Shown: positions 11,215-22,509 of the stretch, one piece after another | Layout of the letters: each line of letters starts with the position of its first letter | Position numbering within the stretch: position 1 is the stretch's first letter | Source: Bathynomus jamesi | Taxonomy: Eukaryota > Arthropoda > Malacostraca > Isopoda > Cirolanidae | Length of the DNA: 64,000 nt | Reading direction: 5' to 3' | NCBI GenBank assembly: GCA_023014485.1 | Contig: JAJOZX010002364.1 | Span: forward strand, 117,001-181,000 | Notes under the pieces: model-generated | Database searches by the model: none | Told to the model about the DNA's origin: nothing | What the model saw: the letters and a program-made list of their open reading frames with translations, nothing else | Position numbers and translations under genes: made by a program

Positions 11215-12652
11215 TTTTTTTAAATATAATTTTGTTGCTGGCATATCACAAACTGGCATCATTCGTCAACAGACTCATCATCGACCATTACCCCCAGAGC
11301 TCCTGTTGCTAATTGTTTTATTATTTTAAACAACGTTAATATTTCTAAAATGCCTATCTAAACGGTTTTTAAACATATTAACGCTGGTAGAGTTCACGAC
11401 GGACGCGGGAAGATTATTCTATTTATCAATTACTTTAAACGTAAAAACGTTTTTAGCGATGTTAGTAATGAAACGTCTGCCACGCAATTTAAATCCGTTA
11501 TTACGTGTATTGCTATTATCGAAAGTGAACAGTTTGTCAAAATTTACGTTATCGATTTTATTAACGATTTTGAAAACTTCAATAAGCTCCCCCGCTTAAT
11601 CTCCTAGTTTCGAGTGAATACAAGTCTAACTCTTTAATTTTATCTTCGTAAGACTTGTTGCGTAGTGACGGAATTAGTTTAGTGGTGCGTCGCTGAACCC
11701 TTTCTGAACCTATCAATACCCTCGCGCAAATACGGGCACCAAAACTGAACGGCATATTCTAAGTGAGGCCTGAATAGGGACTTGTAAAGGGGCAATATAA
11801 TATTCTTCGACATAAATTCGAAATTACGCGCTATGAAGCCTAACATCCTATTAGCTTTTGTGCAAGACTCCAGGCACTGGTTCCTAACTTTTAAATCCTT
11901 AGATACGCGTACGCCTAAATCGACTTCCTCGTCAACGCTCGCTAACTGTCTCTCGTCCATCGTGTACGTGTAATTATTGTTACGAGAACCTACATGCAAA
12001 ACTTCACATTTGTCTACGTTAAATTGCATCTGCCACTTATCCGTCCACTCCATAATCCTATTTACATCGTCTTGGAGCCTATTTCTATCGTCCACGTTAA
12101 GAACTTTACCGCCTATTTTAGTATCGTCTGCGAATTTTGACACGTTACTGGTCAAGCCTACATCTTTGTCGTTAATGTAGATTGTAGATTATGAATAGCA
12201 ATGAGCCTAACACTGAACCCTGAGGAACCCCGCTACCTATATCCAACCACCCCGATTCCCTACCATTAACAACGACCCTCTGTTTCCTGACACGAAGCCA
12301 TTCCTCTAACGGTCTAACCAGTTAGCTACCTGACCGCGTATACCGTGCGCTTTAACCTCCGCAATTAATCTTCTATGCGGAACTGTATCGAACGCTTTTT
12401 TAAAGTCGAAATAAATAACGTCAGCCGCTCTAGGCCTATCGTATTCGCGCACTATTTCGTTATAAAACTCTAACAAATTAGTTAAACAAAATCTATGGGC
12501 GTCGAAACCCATGCTGACTACTATTAATCAAATCTCTACTTTCTAAGTGATCGATAATACGATCCCTAACTACGGATTCCAAAAGTTTACCGACAATTGA
12601 CGTTAAGCTAATAGGCCTATAATTGCTAGCTACTGTGTGGCCACCTTTTTAA

Positions 12653-12741
12653 CCCTTCAAACCCTGAATTTTTTGTAGGGTTAAGTTATGAATGCGTGTA
12701 ATTTGAAACGTTAGCAATTTGTACCTTTCGTCCTTAAAGGG
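12653..12741. mobile_element. Mini-piggyBac MITE (89 bp) inside the CR1
   Basis: The element is bounded by CCCTT...AAGGG ends and flanked on both sides by TTAA (12649-12652 and 12742-12745), the piggyBac target signature. It interrupts the LINE between the linker and the RT core. The CR1 sequence resumes across it. Confidence 0.8.
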
Positions 12742-12860
12742 TTAAAAATGGGCGTAACTTTAGCTAATTTGAAGTCTTCAGGAATAATTCCCGCTTCCAA
12801 TGACTTATTAAAAATTTTCATTAATGGGCCTACGATAACGTCTTTCAAATGTCTAGGTCA

Positions 12861-12941
12861 CAGGGGTTCCCAAATTGTGTTCCGCGGAACACTTCTCACG
12901 GTATACAAGTGTTCCGCGGAACACCAATTTGGGAACCCCTG
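12861..12941. mobile_element. 81-bp palindromic hAT mini-element inside the CR1
   Basis: The ends are CAGGGGTTCCCAA and TTGGGAACCCCTG, with TGTTCCGCGGAACAC repeated inside each arm, so the whole element folds on itself. CAGGGGTTCCCAA is a classic hAT TIR start. A clean 8-bp duplication is not visible, although CCTAGA occurs on both sides a few bases away. It splits the LINE frame. Confidence 0.8.
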
Positions 12942-13735
12942 GCCCACTCTAGGATAAAGCACGCCAGGGCCTGGAGCCTTGCTAACTTTTAACTTATCGA
13001 TATAATGTGCAATCTCACCCTCGTAAACAGTTATTTCATTCAAAATAGTCTCGCTACTAAATGGAACGATATCGTCCACGTCGGGGACATTATTTACGTC
13101 TTCTACAATAAAAACTGTCGCAAAAAGATTGTTAAAAATACCTGCCATCGCCTGAGCTTCGAAAGCCAAAGCGCCGTTAGTGTCCACGAGAGGGCCTATG
13201 TTATCTTTTACCGGCTTAAGATTATTGACGCAGTCAAAAAACTTTTTCGGATTATGTTTACTCTCCGCAGCTACAAGTATCTCAAAATTACGTTTAGCAT
13301 TCCTAACAGATCTTTTAACCTGATGTCTAAGCTCGATATATCTATCAAAGTTAGCTACCGTGCCATTGCGCTTATTAAGTCTATACGCTCTGTTACGCTC
13401 GTTTATGAACTCATCTATTTCCCTAGTCCACCACTTGGGCCTACCATGATTACTAGCACGCTTGGGCCTACGCGGAATAAACTTCCTTTCGATATTCAAA
13501 AACTTTCTTTAAACACCTCCCAATGAAAATTTGCGTCATTACCCATAAATAAATTATCCCAGTCCACTACTATCATCCTATCCGCAAAACTATCAAAATT
13601 AGCCCTACGAAAATCAGGGACTTCTATTACGTTACTATCCTTACTGTTTCCTATCAATAGCTTAAACCTAATAATTTGTTGATCACTACATCCCAAACTC
13701 TCACCTACTTCCAAACCTTCGACTATATTTTCGTC

Positions 13736-14418
13736 AGCTCTTTTCTGATATCAGTTTGATACTACTTATACAGTACAACAGTTTTAGTAATTTACAGTTT
13801 TAATTTTTACTAATGAAGATAATACTTTGTGTATATCCAACATAGGTTAATATGCAGTAAATGCCATGACCCGCATTTCTAGCAAGAAATATATTTTTAT
13901 AGTGTAATATGATGTGCTTTAATCAAATCTAAGCTTCATTTGTTATGCAAATTTCTTAAAATATGATTAAAATGTAAATTTTCATAATAAAATACATCAT
14001 CCAATTTGATTGCGTATTTAGTGCAACAGCCAATCAGAGTGCTTGTTTCATTCCTTACATATAAGGTTCATATCACATGATGTCTTAGTTTTTTCCAAGA
14101 TGTCAGTAGTTATATGAAGGGTGTTCCATGATGTCTTTAAAGTGTATTAAGAAGTTTTGTGACAATAATCAGGAGGGTATCTATTTTTTTTCAAGAACAT
14201 CATATCTTACAACAAAAAGGTGCCTGTTGTTAGGTTAGGTTAAGGTAGGTTTCATTTTGGAACATTTTCACAACAATTTAAGCTCAAATTTGAAAGGTGG
14301 TTAGGTTCTGTTCCGTTCCCTTTTGGAACATTGCACAACAAATGAAGTTTAGATTTGAATAAAGAACATCAAATTACACTAAAAAAAATTATTTCTTGCT
14401 AGAAATGCAGATCAACTG
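13736..14418. other. Spacer with short GGTTAGGTTA motifs
   Basis: TTTTGGAACATT and CACAACAA segments are repeated near 14250-14345, indicating a short duplication. No gene seen. Confidence 0.4.
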
Positions 14419-14537
14419 AACTGTACGCCCTTGACGATTGGTAAGGTTTAGTCGTGATATTTTCGTTAGTTTTAACGAAAATATCACGACTAAACCTAAC
14501 CAGTCGTCAAGGGCGTACAGTTGACCTAGCCAGGCAT
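14419..14537. mobile_element. Foldback MITE, family F, copy 2
   Basis: A near-perfect inverted repeat of about 119 bp with arms CTGTACGCCCTTGACGATTG and TCGTGATATTTTCGTT and their complements. It is the shortest complete copy of the family. Confidence 0.85.
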
Positions 14538-15237
14538 TGTTATTTTTTCTACCCTTCATGCAGGTAGCAAAAATATATATATATATATACGTAAACTAGA
14601 ACACCGTATAACTTTTAAAATAATAATTTCTCCAAAAAATGACTTAGTTTTGAAATCAGCGTAAAAATCTACATTAAATATCATATTTTAAAAAAAATAG
14701 GAAACAGTCCAAATTCCGGAAAAGGCCCAAGCTATTTTGCCTGACATATGCAAGGTTTTTACGTAATATGACATTCATAACTATTTTGTAGAAAGGTTAA
14801 TATAAAATGGTTATCGAATTTCCTGAATTAGAGCTGTACAGTAATGTTTCAGCTGGGTTTTTTTTCGTATTTATAAAATGCGCTTACTTAGCCGATGTAT
14901 ATTTAGTAACCGCTTTGGTTCTAAATACAAAATTGTGTAATAGTTACCTTTAACTTAGACTCATTATTTACTATTATTTCTTTAAATGAAACTATGTCAG
15001 CACTTGTGACTAACGTTTTACTGATAGTGAACTTGAAACTGGACAGAACAAAACAGTTAAAAGTTGCATTGAACCTACCAGCTGATGATAGTATTATCTT
15101 GTTTAACAAAATGTGTCTCGAACAGATTGATGGTGGGATTATGAGTAACTCTAGGTCCATCTATGGCAAATGCGTTTTAGTTATAATAATAAAAAAGTAT
15201 TTGTCGGACTGCATTCAAACCTTTATACAAGTATATA
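14538..15237. other. AT-rich spacer
   Basis: Short TA run at 14573-14590. The frames at 14921-15266 show no recognisable domain. Confidence 0.4.
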
Positions 15238-15777
15238 CAGGGTGTCCCAAAAGTCTCCATACATAGGGAAAATTAGCACTTTTTAGCAAAATGTAACTTT
15301 ATTTACAAAAAATTCTCTACATGATTACCATTTCTTTGTAAACACACACGGATGCGTCTCCCCCACTCATGGTGAACTCGTGTTAACACAGTTGGTGTTA
15401 TGGACGTAATTGCACTTCGAATGCGTTCCTTTAGGCGATCCATGTTCTGTATCGTTTCCTGGTACACCATGGCCCCGTGGAGTGGCCTCCGAGGTTCCCA
15501 GATCTCAGTCCACTTGATTTTTACCTGTGGGGGCACTTGAAGGCCATGGTGTACCAGGAAAAGATACAGAACATGGATCACCTAAAGGAACGCATTCGAA
15601 GTGCAATTACGTCCATAACACCAAATGTGTTAACACGAGTTCACCATGAGTGGGAGAGACGCATCCGTGTGTTTACAAAGAAATGGTAATCATGTAGAGA
15701 ATTTTTTGTAAATAAAGTTACATTTTGCTAAAAAGTGCTAATTTTCCCTATGTATGGAGACTTTTGGGACACCCTGT
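15238..15777. mobile_element. Mariner-derived giant inverted repeat
   Basis: The ends are CAGGGTGTCCCAAAAGTCTC and the complement. The left arm (15238-15473) and right arm (15541-15777) are inverted copies of one another and each encodes the end of a mariner-like transposase. A 67-bp unique centre holds WPPRFPDLSPLDFYLW, which contains the third catalytic Asp region. The structure looks like a transposon end duplicated in head-to-head orientation. Confidence 0.85.
15477..15689 (+). pseudogene. Mariner-like transposase C-terminal remnant
   Basis: A 70-codon frame from EWPPRFPDLSPLDFYLWG to the tail RVHHEWERRIRV. It matches the end of the mariner-like catalytic domain. The antisense partner at 15303-15581 is the inverted duplicate. 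The first two catalytic acids are absent. Confidence 0.8.
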
Positions 15778-16848
15778 ATTTACTAGAGATACGTTGATGA
15801 TTGCTCAATTTGCTATATTTAAATTCTCATGGGCACGTTCCTTTGTTCCCAGACCATCTGAATAGTACACATGTTAATACTGAATTTAGTCCAGAACTGG
15901 AATCGAGCAATGGTATTTATCTTTTCGATCATGTACATCGATTAAACAAAACGACATTTAATAGTCTGTATTTACGAACATCTTCGGAAAAACTGATCGG
16001 TACAGACTATAGAGTAGTATATGACCAAACCAATCGGTCAGTTGTGGCAATTTAATCGCACAAGACCAGAGTCTAATTTTTCAGTTCTAACTAGTACTAG
16101 TAGCGTTTTCGACCTGGACATCACTGTTATGAAGTCCTTCTTTTATATAGGCTTGGACCTTGGTTGATTTAAGCAATTATTAATGTAGTAATTGGCTTCT
16201 TTTTGTCCCTAGTATTGATTTAAAATTTTTTTTTTTACTTTATGCAGTTAAATGCTCAAGATTTTGACATATTTTAATGCAGCTGTTGCAGCGTTGGTTG
16301 AATCCGAATCCGGATTCAAGTGTTTTCGTGGATTCGAATTTGAGAATTTTTACGTGAATTTGGATTCGATGTCATCCATTGACGTGGAAACGTCAAAGGA
16401 GGAGCAATCAACGTTAAAATTTACGTTGAAATTGGTAAAATATTCCCAAAATAAAATCGTGGTTAATTTAATTTTTTTACGCTGTGATGTCATGTCATTA
16501 AGGCAAAGACGTCAAAATTTTAGCAGGATTCATTTAGGAAGTACATTTATAAATACAGAACTTAATACTGAAGTATAACTGTTTTGAACAAGGTATAAAC
16601 GTTATTGCAGTAACATAAAATGGATATATTTACACTATGTCTGTAAACATAAGGAAAGCGTTTGTGGGTGCTGTAATTAACGTAATTATATTTATTTGAC
16701 TGACTGAAACTCTTGTTATTTCGCAATTAAGAAAATTTAGATATTTCGTGAAAACGAAACATAAATTTAATTTTACAGTTGCGCCTGTAATACATATATT
16801 GACGTTAGCGTATTTCTGTAATTTAAGCTTTTTTTTTTTCAGTGTCCA
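15778..16848. other. Spacer, no gene seen
   Basis: The frame at 16252-16578 shows no known domain. GGATTCGAATTTGAG-like sequence near 16290-16350 resembles motifs near 17350-17470 and may mark ends of a decayed element. Confidence 0.35.
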
Positions 16849-17034
16849 GAGGGTTGACACATGTAAATAGACACCTTCAGTTTTTCCATAGTTAATGATT
16901 TGATAATAAAAGTCGATAAATAATAACAGATTTATTGAATAAATATATTTAGAATCGTTCTGGCATTCCACTGATAAGCATTGCCATTTGTTGTTGAGGA
17001 CAATTGTCGTGGTGCCTATTTACTTTTGTTAATT
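16849..17034 (-). mobile_element. Tc1/mariner-like MITE G, copy 1
   Basis: The ends are AGAGGGTTGACACATGTAAA and TTTACTTTTGTTAA-type sequence on the other side. The interior matches 23741-23974 in reverse, for example ATTTGATAATAAAAGTC. No coding capacity. Confidence 0.65.
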
Positions 17035-17141
17035 TTCTGTAAATGCAGAAGAAATCATTTACTGAACCATTTTCATCTATTTTTCGTTTCAGCCATTTTA
17101 TGTTACTTGTGCACATATGCACTTAACAGTAAATAATTTAA

Positions 17142-17299
17142 CCCGTTTGCTGCGCAACACGTAATATCACGGGCTCCCGCTTCTCATCATTTCTGCGGAG
17201 CCCCGTATATACACCGGTTTAAACTTTAAACCGAGATCTCTCTCTGCGTAGCTCGTTTTTTAGCTCGACTCGTAACTGGGCGCTCGCGCAGTTAACGGG
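17142..17299. mobile_element. piggyBac-like MITE (158 bp)
   Basis: Ends CCCGTT and AACGGG, each directly flanked by TTAA (17138-17141 and 17300-17303). Sub-terminal GCTGCGC and GCGCAG are also inverted. The interior is GC-richer than its surroundings. Confidence 0.75.
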
Positions 17300-17303
17300 T
17301 TAA

Positions 17304-17658
17304 TAATATTCAAAGCCTCGAAAGAAGCAGTAGCGAGTTTCTGCCACGGAATCGGGATCCGAATTCGAAAAAATTTTAAGCGGATTCAAAATCTGGTTCG
17401 AAATGTTTATAAAATGACTGGATTCGGATCTGAATTAGAAGAATTTTCAGATCACCGGATTCAGATTCCATTTTATTTCATATTTGACTATTTATTTATT
17501 TATTTTTCACTTTATTTCTTATCATTTTAATAAATGTTTTACATAAGAATTGACAATAGAATACTTTATTTAGAAATGGTTGTATTCATTAGTTCAAATA
17601 GAGTATAAAGGGGACTCAGGTGCTTTCATTTCTAATTAGAGCTCTTCCTGAAACACAA

Positions 17659-17661
<3 letters not shown>
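17304..17661. other. Spacer, no gene seen
   Basis: Contains GGATTCGGATCTGAATT-type short repeats near 17350-17470. Confidence 0.35.

Positions 17662-17720
<59 letters not shown>
17662..17720. repeat. (TA)n microsatellite
   Basis: TA run of about 60 bp. Confidence 0.95.
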
Positions 17721-17726
<6 letters not shown>

Positions 17727-17978
17727 TATTTATTAGAATGCCCGCTACACGCTGCGAGAGCAAAAGCTCCCCGAAACAACCTAAAGGGGGACTGGAAGGG
17801 GTTACGTGTGTTACTAAAACCTCTCTGATTCTCCCCTAATGTGTGTAATAAATTTAGTGTAGTCGTTTAGGTGTGTATAAACGAAAGTAGAACAGATAGA
17901 TAAACATCATCATCGTTATCGTTATCATCGTTATCGTCATCATCGTAGTCGTTCCTACATATATAAATAAGTTATAAT

Positions 17979-17980
<2 letters not shown>

Positions 17981-18025
<45 letters not shown>
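17981..18025. repeat. (TA)n microsatellite
   Basis: TA run of about 45 bp, preceded at 17905-17950 by an imperfect CATCATCGTTATCGTTATCATC repeat. Confidence 0.9.
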
Positions 18026-18535
18026 TCTAAAAGTTTTTAAGTGGCAATGGGGCAATAATAAGATCGCGCATTAATTTAATATGTTTACACGAGAAGCTCC
18101 GAGAAGAGACGCTCCTCGCTTCGCTCGAATGTCGCCCGAGTAACACCACTCGAGAGATTTATTTAATTTAGCTAGCAGCGAATCAGAAGAGCTTCCTTCC
18201 TTTTCAATATGTCTTTTTATTAGATCTCATCAGTGACGCATCGGCATTGCTGTGGATACCTTCAGAGAATATCGTATTAATATTACTGAGGTAGGCAAAT
18301 AATAAAACTGGAAAAAAACATGCAGAAATCACAAAGCGAAATTCTTCCTTTGACAAGTATTGTTATTCAATAACATTTCTCTCTTACTTTTCGACATTAT
18401 ATTCGTGTCAATCCCACTACTTATAATATATATATATATATATATATATTGAGGAATAAGAGGACGAGAAGGTGATGCATGTTTATTAATCAGGGGTTTC
18501 TGAAATTCAGTTTCCATCATCAGTGCTATGATAAT

Positions 18536-18536
<1 letters not shown>

Positions 18537-18573
<37 letters not shown>
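18537..18573. repeat. (GT)n microsatellite
   Basis: GT run of about 37 bp. The frames across it are artefacts. A short TA run lies at 18424-18450. Confidence 0.95.
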
Positions 18574-18575
<2 letters not shown>

Positions 18576-19117
18576 AAAATGAGGCATGTCAAAAGATATG
18601 AACATAGTATGAATTAATTCATATGCATAGAATCGAGCATGCATGATGTCATTTGGTGTACATGAGCAACAACAGTGTCTGTCATGGCGCGACGTGGGAC
18701 AGAATACTATATGCTGTTCTCTTAAACATTTTGAATAGTCTTTAAACAGAGGAACAGCATCCTGATATTCCAACAGCACTTTTCCACTGTCTAAATTGAT
18801 TTGCATTTATTTGACTTCTTTGGAAAGTTTTTATACCTTTATATGCCGCTAACATTTTCAGCATTATTACGCAGCATTTCGGGTTAGGTTTAGTAGTGCC
18901 ATGCAGTGGTCCTGGCACTCAAAATTTTTTTTATCTGACGTCATGGATTATTGTACTAACTTATGTAAATATGTGCGACGCAAAATCAACCAAAATACTG
19001 TAATGGTCAATGATTTCTTTGACGACATATCCAAAACGACGTGTATTATAGTTATACGTACATTTTAAGCTTTAGAAGTAAACATCATATTTACTCATTT
19101 CTCGCGGATTATTTCCA
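18574..19117. other. Spacer, no gene seen
   Basis: The minus frame at 18507-18806 crosses the GT repeat and shows no domain. Confidence 0.4.
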
Positions 19118-19250
19118 GCGAGTTTAAGCAACGTTGGGTTTGTTCGGTAGTTGGATGGGTGACCTTCCTCTACATTCAGATAATGTAGCGACCCATAGAT
19201 TGTTCAGATCCCACGTAATGTTGTAGACCCCCCCTTCATTACATGACCCT
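19118..19250 (+). repeat. 5S rRNA-derived SINE fragment, copy 1
   Basis: The run AGTTTAAGCAACGTTGGGTT and then TAGTTGGATGGGTGACC is the 3' half of 5S rRNA, the box C region. It is followed by the tail shared with 31.6 kb and 35.6 kb. The 5' half is missing. Confidence 0.75.
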
Positions 19251-19324
19251 CGCCGCTACGAAAGAGATTAAGCAACCCCTCCCCGCCGCCCCCACCTGCC
19301 CCAAAACATTATTACTATCATGGA

Positions 19325-19392
19325 TCATTTATTCCGCGTGATCATTTATTCCGCGTGATCATTTATTCCGCGTGATCATTTATTCCGCGTGA
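19325..19392. repeat. 17-bp tandem repeat, four copies
   Basis: GATCATTTATTCCGCGT is repeated four times without change. Confidence 0.95.
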
Positions 19393-19931
19393 ATGAAAGC
19401 GAACCAACATTTCTTTGACTTTAAATTTCTTTCGATATCGCTGGAACGAAAATATTGCTTCTTTCTTTCGTATTCTGTTATGACGTGTCGACAATGGTTT
19501 TTGTTTCCAAATTAGATTCTGTGGATTCACAATTTCCCCCTTTTTGGGGTTTTTATCCTTCGTTCTGAGACTGCTTTCCTCAACCGCCGCGAGGGATTCC
19601 TATTTTCAATTTTACTTTTTCGGTTTTTTGCTTTTTCGGAGAATTAAATTTTTCCACACTTTTTCTTAGGATTTTTACCTTTTTTTTGTTTTGTTTTTGG
19701 TGTTTTTTATTTTTGCCTCGTTTTAGATCTCGATTTGGTACGTAAACACTGAAATGAAATAAATGGAAGCTGAATAAGAAAGTGGATTGAACAAATATTA
19801 TACAGCGGTTCAAAAACCCTGTCTTGAAACTCCGTGCTTGTTATAATACTGATAATGATCGAGTTTCATGACAGCATTCTTTGAATTGACCTACCCCACA
19901 TCATCCTATTATGCATACCCCCAATATTCTG
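19393..19931. other. Spacer, no gene seen
   Basis: T-rich. The Lys-rich minus frame at 19580-19813 looks compositional. Confidence 0.4.
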
Positions 19932-19985
19932 GTTATATATATATATATAGTGTGTGTGTGTGTGTGTGTGTGCGTGTGTGTGTGT
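19932..19985. repeat. TA then GT microsatellite
   Basis: A TA run followed by a GT run with one C interruption. Confidence 0.95.
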
Positions 19986-20101
19986 GCCCACAAGAAATAG
20001 GTAAAGTATAGCGGCAATTTCTTAAAGAATTTCAGGAAAGAAATATCAAGTGGGAAAATAAAGAAGGCAGAATATGTTAAAATAAAAGGTAACATCCAGG
20101 T

Positions 20102-20312
20102 CCCATATGCCCCAAAGGGGGTGTGAAGGGTAGGGACCCGAGCTGTGATACATTAGCCCCGAGTTAATTAAAAGTAGGTAACCGGCACAACACCACGTCT
20201 TAACGTAAGGTACAGCAAAGACAACCGCCAGCTCTAGGGTTCGAACCCACGACTCGTCCGAATCGCGACACTGCCGGACGGGGCCCTAACCGATCGAGCC
20301 ACGAGACATTCT
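20102..20312 (-). repeat. tRNA-derived SINE (second family), copy 2
   Basis: The minus strand has an A-box-like TGGCTCGATCGG, a B-box GGTTCGAACCC, then GGCGGTTGTCTTTGCTGTAC and a tail through TTGTGCCGGTTACC. This is a pol III promoter layout in a short non-coding repeat. It is homologous to 2222-2345. Confidence 0.8.
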
Positions 20313-20449
20313 AAGAACGTTAAACTAATTCCTAAACAGACTTCATTTCACTCGAAAATAAAAATGTTTTTCTTGGTCATTTCAGAGTTTGAAACGAATA
20401 TTTCTGGAATGTGAAAAATGTATTTACAAGTTCAAGAAGGTTTTCGCTA

Positions 20450-20454
<5 letters not shown>

Positions 20455-20512
<58 letters not shown>
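20455..20512. repeat. (TA)n microsatellite
   Basis: TA run of about 58 bp directly beside the mariner element that follows. Confidence 0.95.
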
Positions 20513-20516
<4 letters not shown>

Positions 20517-20517
20517 C

Positions 20518-21424
20518 AGGGCGTCCCAAAAAAATGTATACACACTTTAAATAATTATAAAGGCAGTGTTTATTAAAATACATTTCATTTTCAAAATGTA
20601 ATAGAATCTACAGACATTATTTAATTGTTTTGTCAACGCCTGTTTTCAAACCGACGTCCGTTCTGGTCCAGGCACTGCTGATAACGCGAAGCAATGGAAT
20701 CGCAAACATCACGAAACATTTCGTTTGGTATTTGTGTGCATTCTCGTTCAATGGCTGCTCTCAATTCAGCGACTGTTGCAGGTTTTATAGCGTAGACTTT
20801 GTCTTTTAAGTATCCCCATAAAAAAAAGTCTAGTGGTGTGAGGTCTGGTGAACGCGGAGGGTATTCTACGAAACCTCTTCGTCCAATCCACATCCACATC
20901 GTGCCAAGTACCACTCGCAATACTCCACTCTTCGGTCCGGATCATCATCTTCATTAATAGCATGGACTAATCTTGGAATGTAACTTTTCCATTGACAGCG
21001 CTTCAAAATGCGTTGGACAGACGATTCTGAAATTCCTACCTCACGACTCGCTTGCCGCACAGATTTTCTTGGACTTTGGTGATACGTTTCCAGTACTCTT
21101 TCTTGCTTTGTGGGGCTTGTCGATGTCCGTGGTCTTCCGGAACGCTTCTTGTGGACATTCTGAACAGTTCCATCGGCTTCAAACTTATCTCTAATTCGAG
21201 TGATGGTAAGTTGCGTTGGTGGATCTGTTTGAAACTCCCTCCTAAACTGTCTTTGCACTTCAACTGCGTTTTCACACTTCCAGTAGCATTTTAGAATGAA
21301 TTTCCTTTGTTCAAAGCTTAGTCTGACTGCCATTATTAATTCTAATGGGTTTAACTTGGAAAGAAAGAAACATCAATTGAGCTATCAGCTGTTAAAGTGT
21401 GTATACATTTTTTTGGGACGCCCT
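20518..21424 (-). mobile_element. Internally deleted mariner-like element H, copy 1
   Basis: The terminal repeats are CAGGGCGTCCCAAAAAAATG and its complement at the right end (TTTTTTTGGGACGCCCT), with TA-rich DNA on both sides. The element is about 0.9 kb, against roughly 1.3 kb for a full mariner. It encodes a deleted transposase on the minus strand. A near-identical copy with the same deletion lies at 30045-30952. Confidence 0.92.
20633..21333 (-). pseudogene. Mariner-like transposase with catalytic-core deletion
   Basis: The N-terminus (from [19 protein letters not shown]) has two helix-turn-helix regions and a [13 protein letters not shown] linker, then [16 protein letters not shown]. 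After about 155 residues the frame jumps near 20880 to a segment containing [20 protein letters not shown]. The region with the first two catalytic Asp residues is missing, while the third survives. DNA binding could persist but catalysis could not. Confidence 0.88.
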
Positions 21425-21451
21425 ATATATATATATTTTTTTTTTTTTATT

Positions 21452-22137
21452 CTGACCATCATCCCTCGATTAAATCCTCTATTTTCTCTGCTGTTTCTTA
21501 GAGCATTGAGAGTTGTCAGTCCTGAATTTTTAGATTCCGAGTTATGCAATATCATGAATATTGGTACTAAATTATGTTATCCTATTTCATTTTTAGATAA
21601 CTGTCTTAAGAAAGCCAAGAATAGGTATTATAATAATGTAATTGCAAAGGAATTTGAGCATAAAAATATCCTTAGCCTACCTTACCATGTTAATTTTCAA
21701 TATCTCCCGACTTTACTTAAAGCAACTGGCATCAATGTAGTCTTTAAGTATAATAATACTGTTAAATCACGCCTAATAAAGAATAGCCCGGATAATGTTG
21801 TTGGTTGTGTGTATTCGATCGGATGTACACAATGTAACTCAGTATATATATAGGCCAAACGGGTAAAACGTTAGATATTAGGGTAAAACAGCATAAATAT
21901 GCGTGTAGAACAGCTAATAATTCCAATGCTTTGTTTAACCATATGTATAGATGTAATCATAGCATCAAGTGGGATAGTTCTAAAGCGCTTCTTCAAAACA
22001 GAGATATAATAATAGAAAGAAATATTCTAGAATGTGCATTTATTCATTTTAAAAACAATTTCAATAACAGTGCGGGAATGTATAAAATTGACAACATCTT
22101 GTTAAAATTCCTTTTACCTCTCATTAACTTTTGTTAA
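21452..22137 (+). pseudogene. Penelope GIY-YIG endonuclease domain, frameshifted
   Basis: The first frame shows FLRALRVVSPEFLDSEL and then VGCVYSIGCTQCNSVYI. The second frame continues GQTGKTLDIRVKQHKYA and NSNALFNHMYRCNHSIKW. These are the CxxC-Y and G-T-R...H blocks of the Penelope-type GIY-YIG domain, including the catalytic Arg in DIRVKQHK. The frame is broken in a TATATATA stretch near 21853. The domain would make the nick that primes reverse transcription. Here it is inactive because the RT is gone. Confidence 0.85.
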
Positions 22138-22207
22138 GTATGTGCTAATTGTTTTGGTTTCCGCTACGTTGTATATATATATTTATGGGCATCTTGCCTC
22201 CTCTCTT

Positions 22208-22256
22208 CATTCTCTGACGAGGTGTAGCTCTGAATACACGAAAGGCCTTGGAATCA
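22208..22256 (+). ncRNA. Hammerhead ribozyme motif of the Penelope fragment
   Basis: CTGACGAG, stem II GTGTA/TACAC with an 8-nt loop, GAAA, then a self-complementary AGGCCT followed by T at the cleavage position. Stem I pairs ATTCT upstream with GGAAT downstream. All invariant core bases are present. Stem III is a palindrome with no hairpin loop, so activity would be as a dimer, as described for minimal Penelope hammerheads. Confidence 0.82.
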
Positions 22257-22336
22257 TTTTTCTTTTTCCTTGTGGATTTGCAGCATATATATATATATAT
22301 GATGAATAAAACCACGAAGGAAAGGAAACACAGAAT

Positions 22337-22377
22337 GGTGCTCAAGCGCTTTCGTCTAATGACATCCTCAGGAACAC
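22337..22377 (-). ncRNA. Hammerhead ribozyme motif, left arm
   Basis: The minus strand has stem I GTGTTC, CTGAGGA, stem II GTC/GAC with loop ATTA, GAAA, self-complementary AGCGCT, T at the cleavage site and GAGCAC closing stem I (six pairs, one of them G-T). Core bases are intact. Confidence 0.82.
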
Positions 22378-22509
22378 TGAAGTACATAAAGAGTTACAGC
22401 CTATATATAGGTTACAGGAAAAAAAAATATATATATACAATAAACGGAGAAACAAAAAGGATTGTGGGAGGGGCACATATATATAGGCTGTAACTCTTTA
22501 TGTACTTCA

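Larger units (their letters stand above)
11215..13735 (-). mobile_element. CR1-like LINE, 5'-truncated, inactive
   Basis: This is a non-LTR retrotransposon ORF2 in several minus-strand frames: 13496-13714 and 12858-13499 (endonuclease end and the linker before the RT), 12306-12512 and 11679-12155 (RT and C-terminus). RT signatures are KAFDTVPHRRLI, a VPQGSVLGS-type segment in the gap between frames, and SKFADDTKIGG, the D-D pair of the palm. The C-terminus runs on to about 11240 (WNNLP-type end). The order and motifs are of CR1/Jockey type. Two small DNA transposons interrupt it and frameshifts break the frame, so it is inactive. Most of the N-terminal endonuclease is missing. Confidence 0.88.
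21430..22290 (+). mobile_element. Penelope-like element fragment with GIY-YIG and 3' region
   Basis: The fragment starts in the RT-to-endonuclease linker, runs through the GIY-YIG domain and ends in a terminal region carrying a hammerhead motif. The RT is missing (5' truncated). The 3' region includes GACGAGGTGTAGCTCTGAAT and ends at a TA run. Penelope-like elements are retroelements with RT plus a C-terminal GIY-YIG endonuclease and often hammerheads in their terminal repeats. Confidence 0.85.

Noticed and set aside
16252..16578. 108-aa frame
   Set aside because: No domain and AT-driven composition. It overlaps GGATTC repeats.
18329..18806. Minus-strand frames with poly-Thr/His
   Set aside because: They run through the GT repeat and have no domain.
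19325..19392. CRISPR-like array
   Set aside because: The four 17-bp units are directly adjacent with no spacers, and the genome is eukaryotic.
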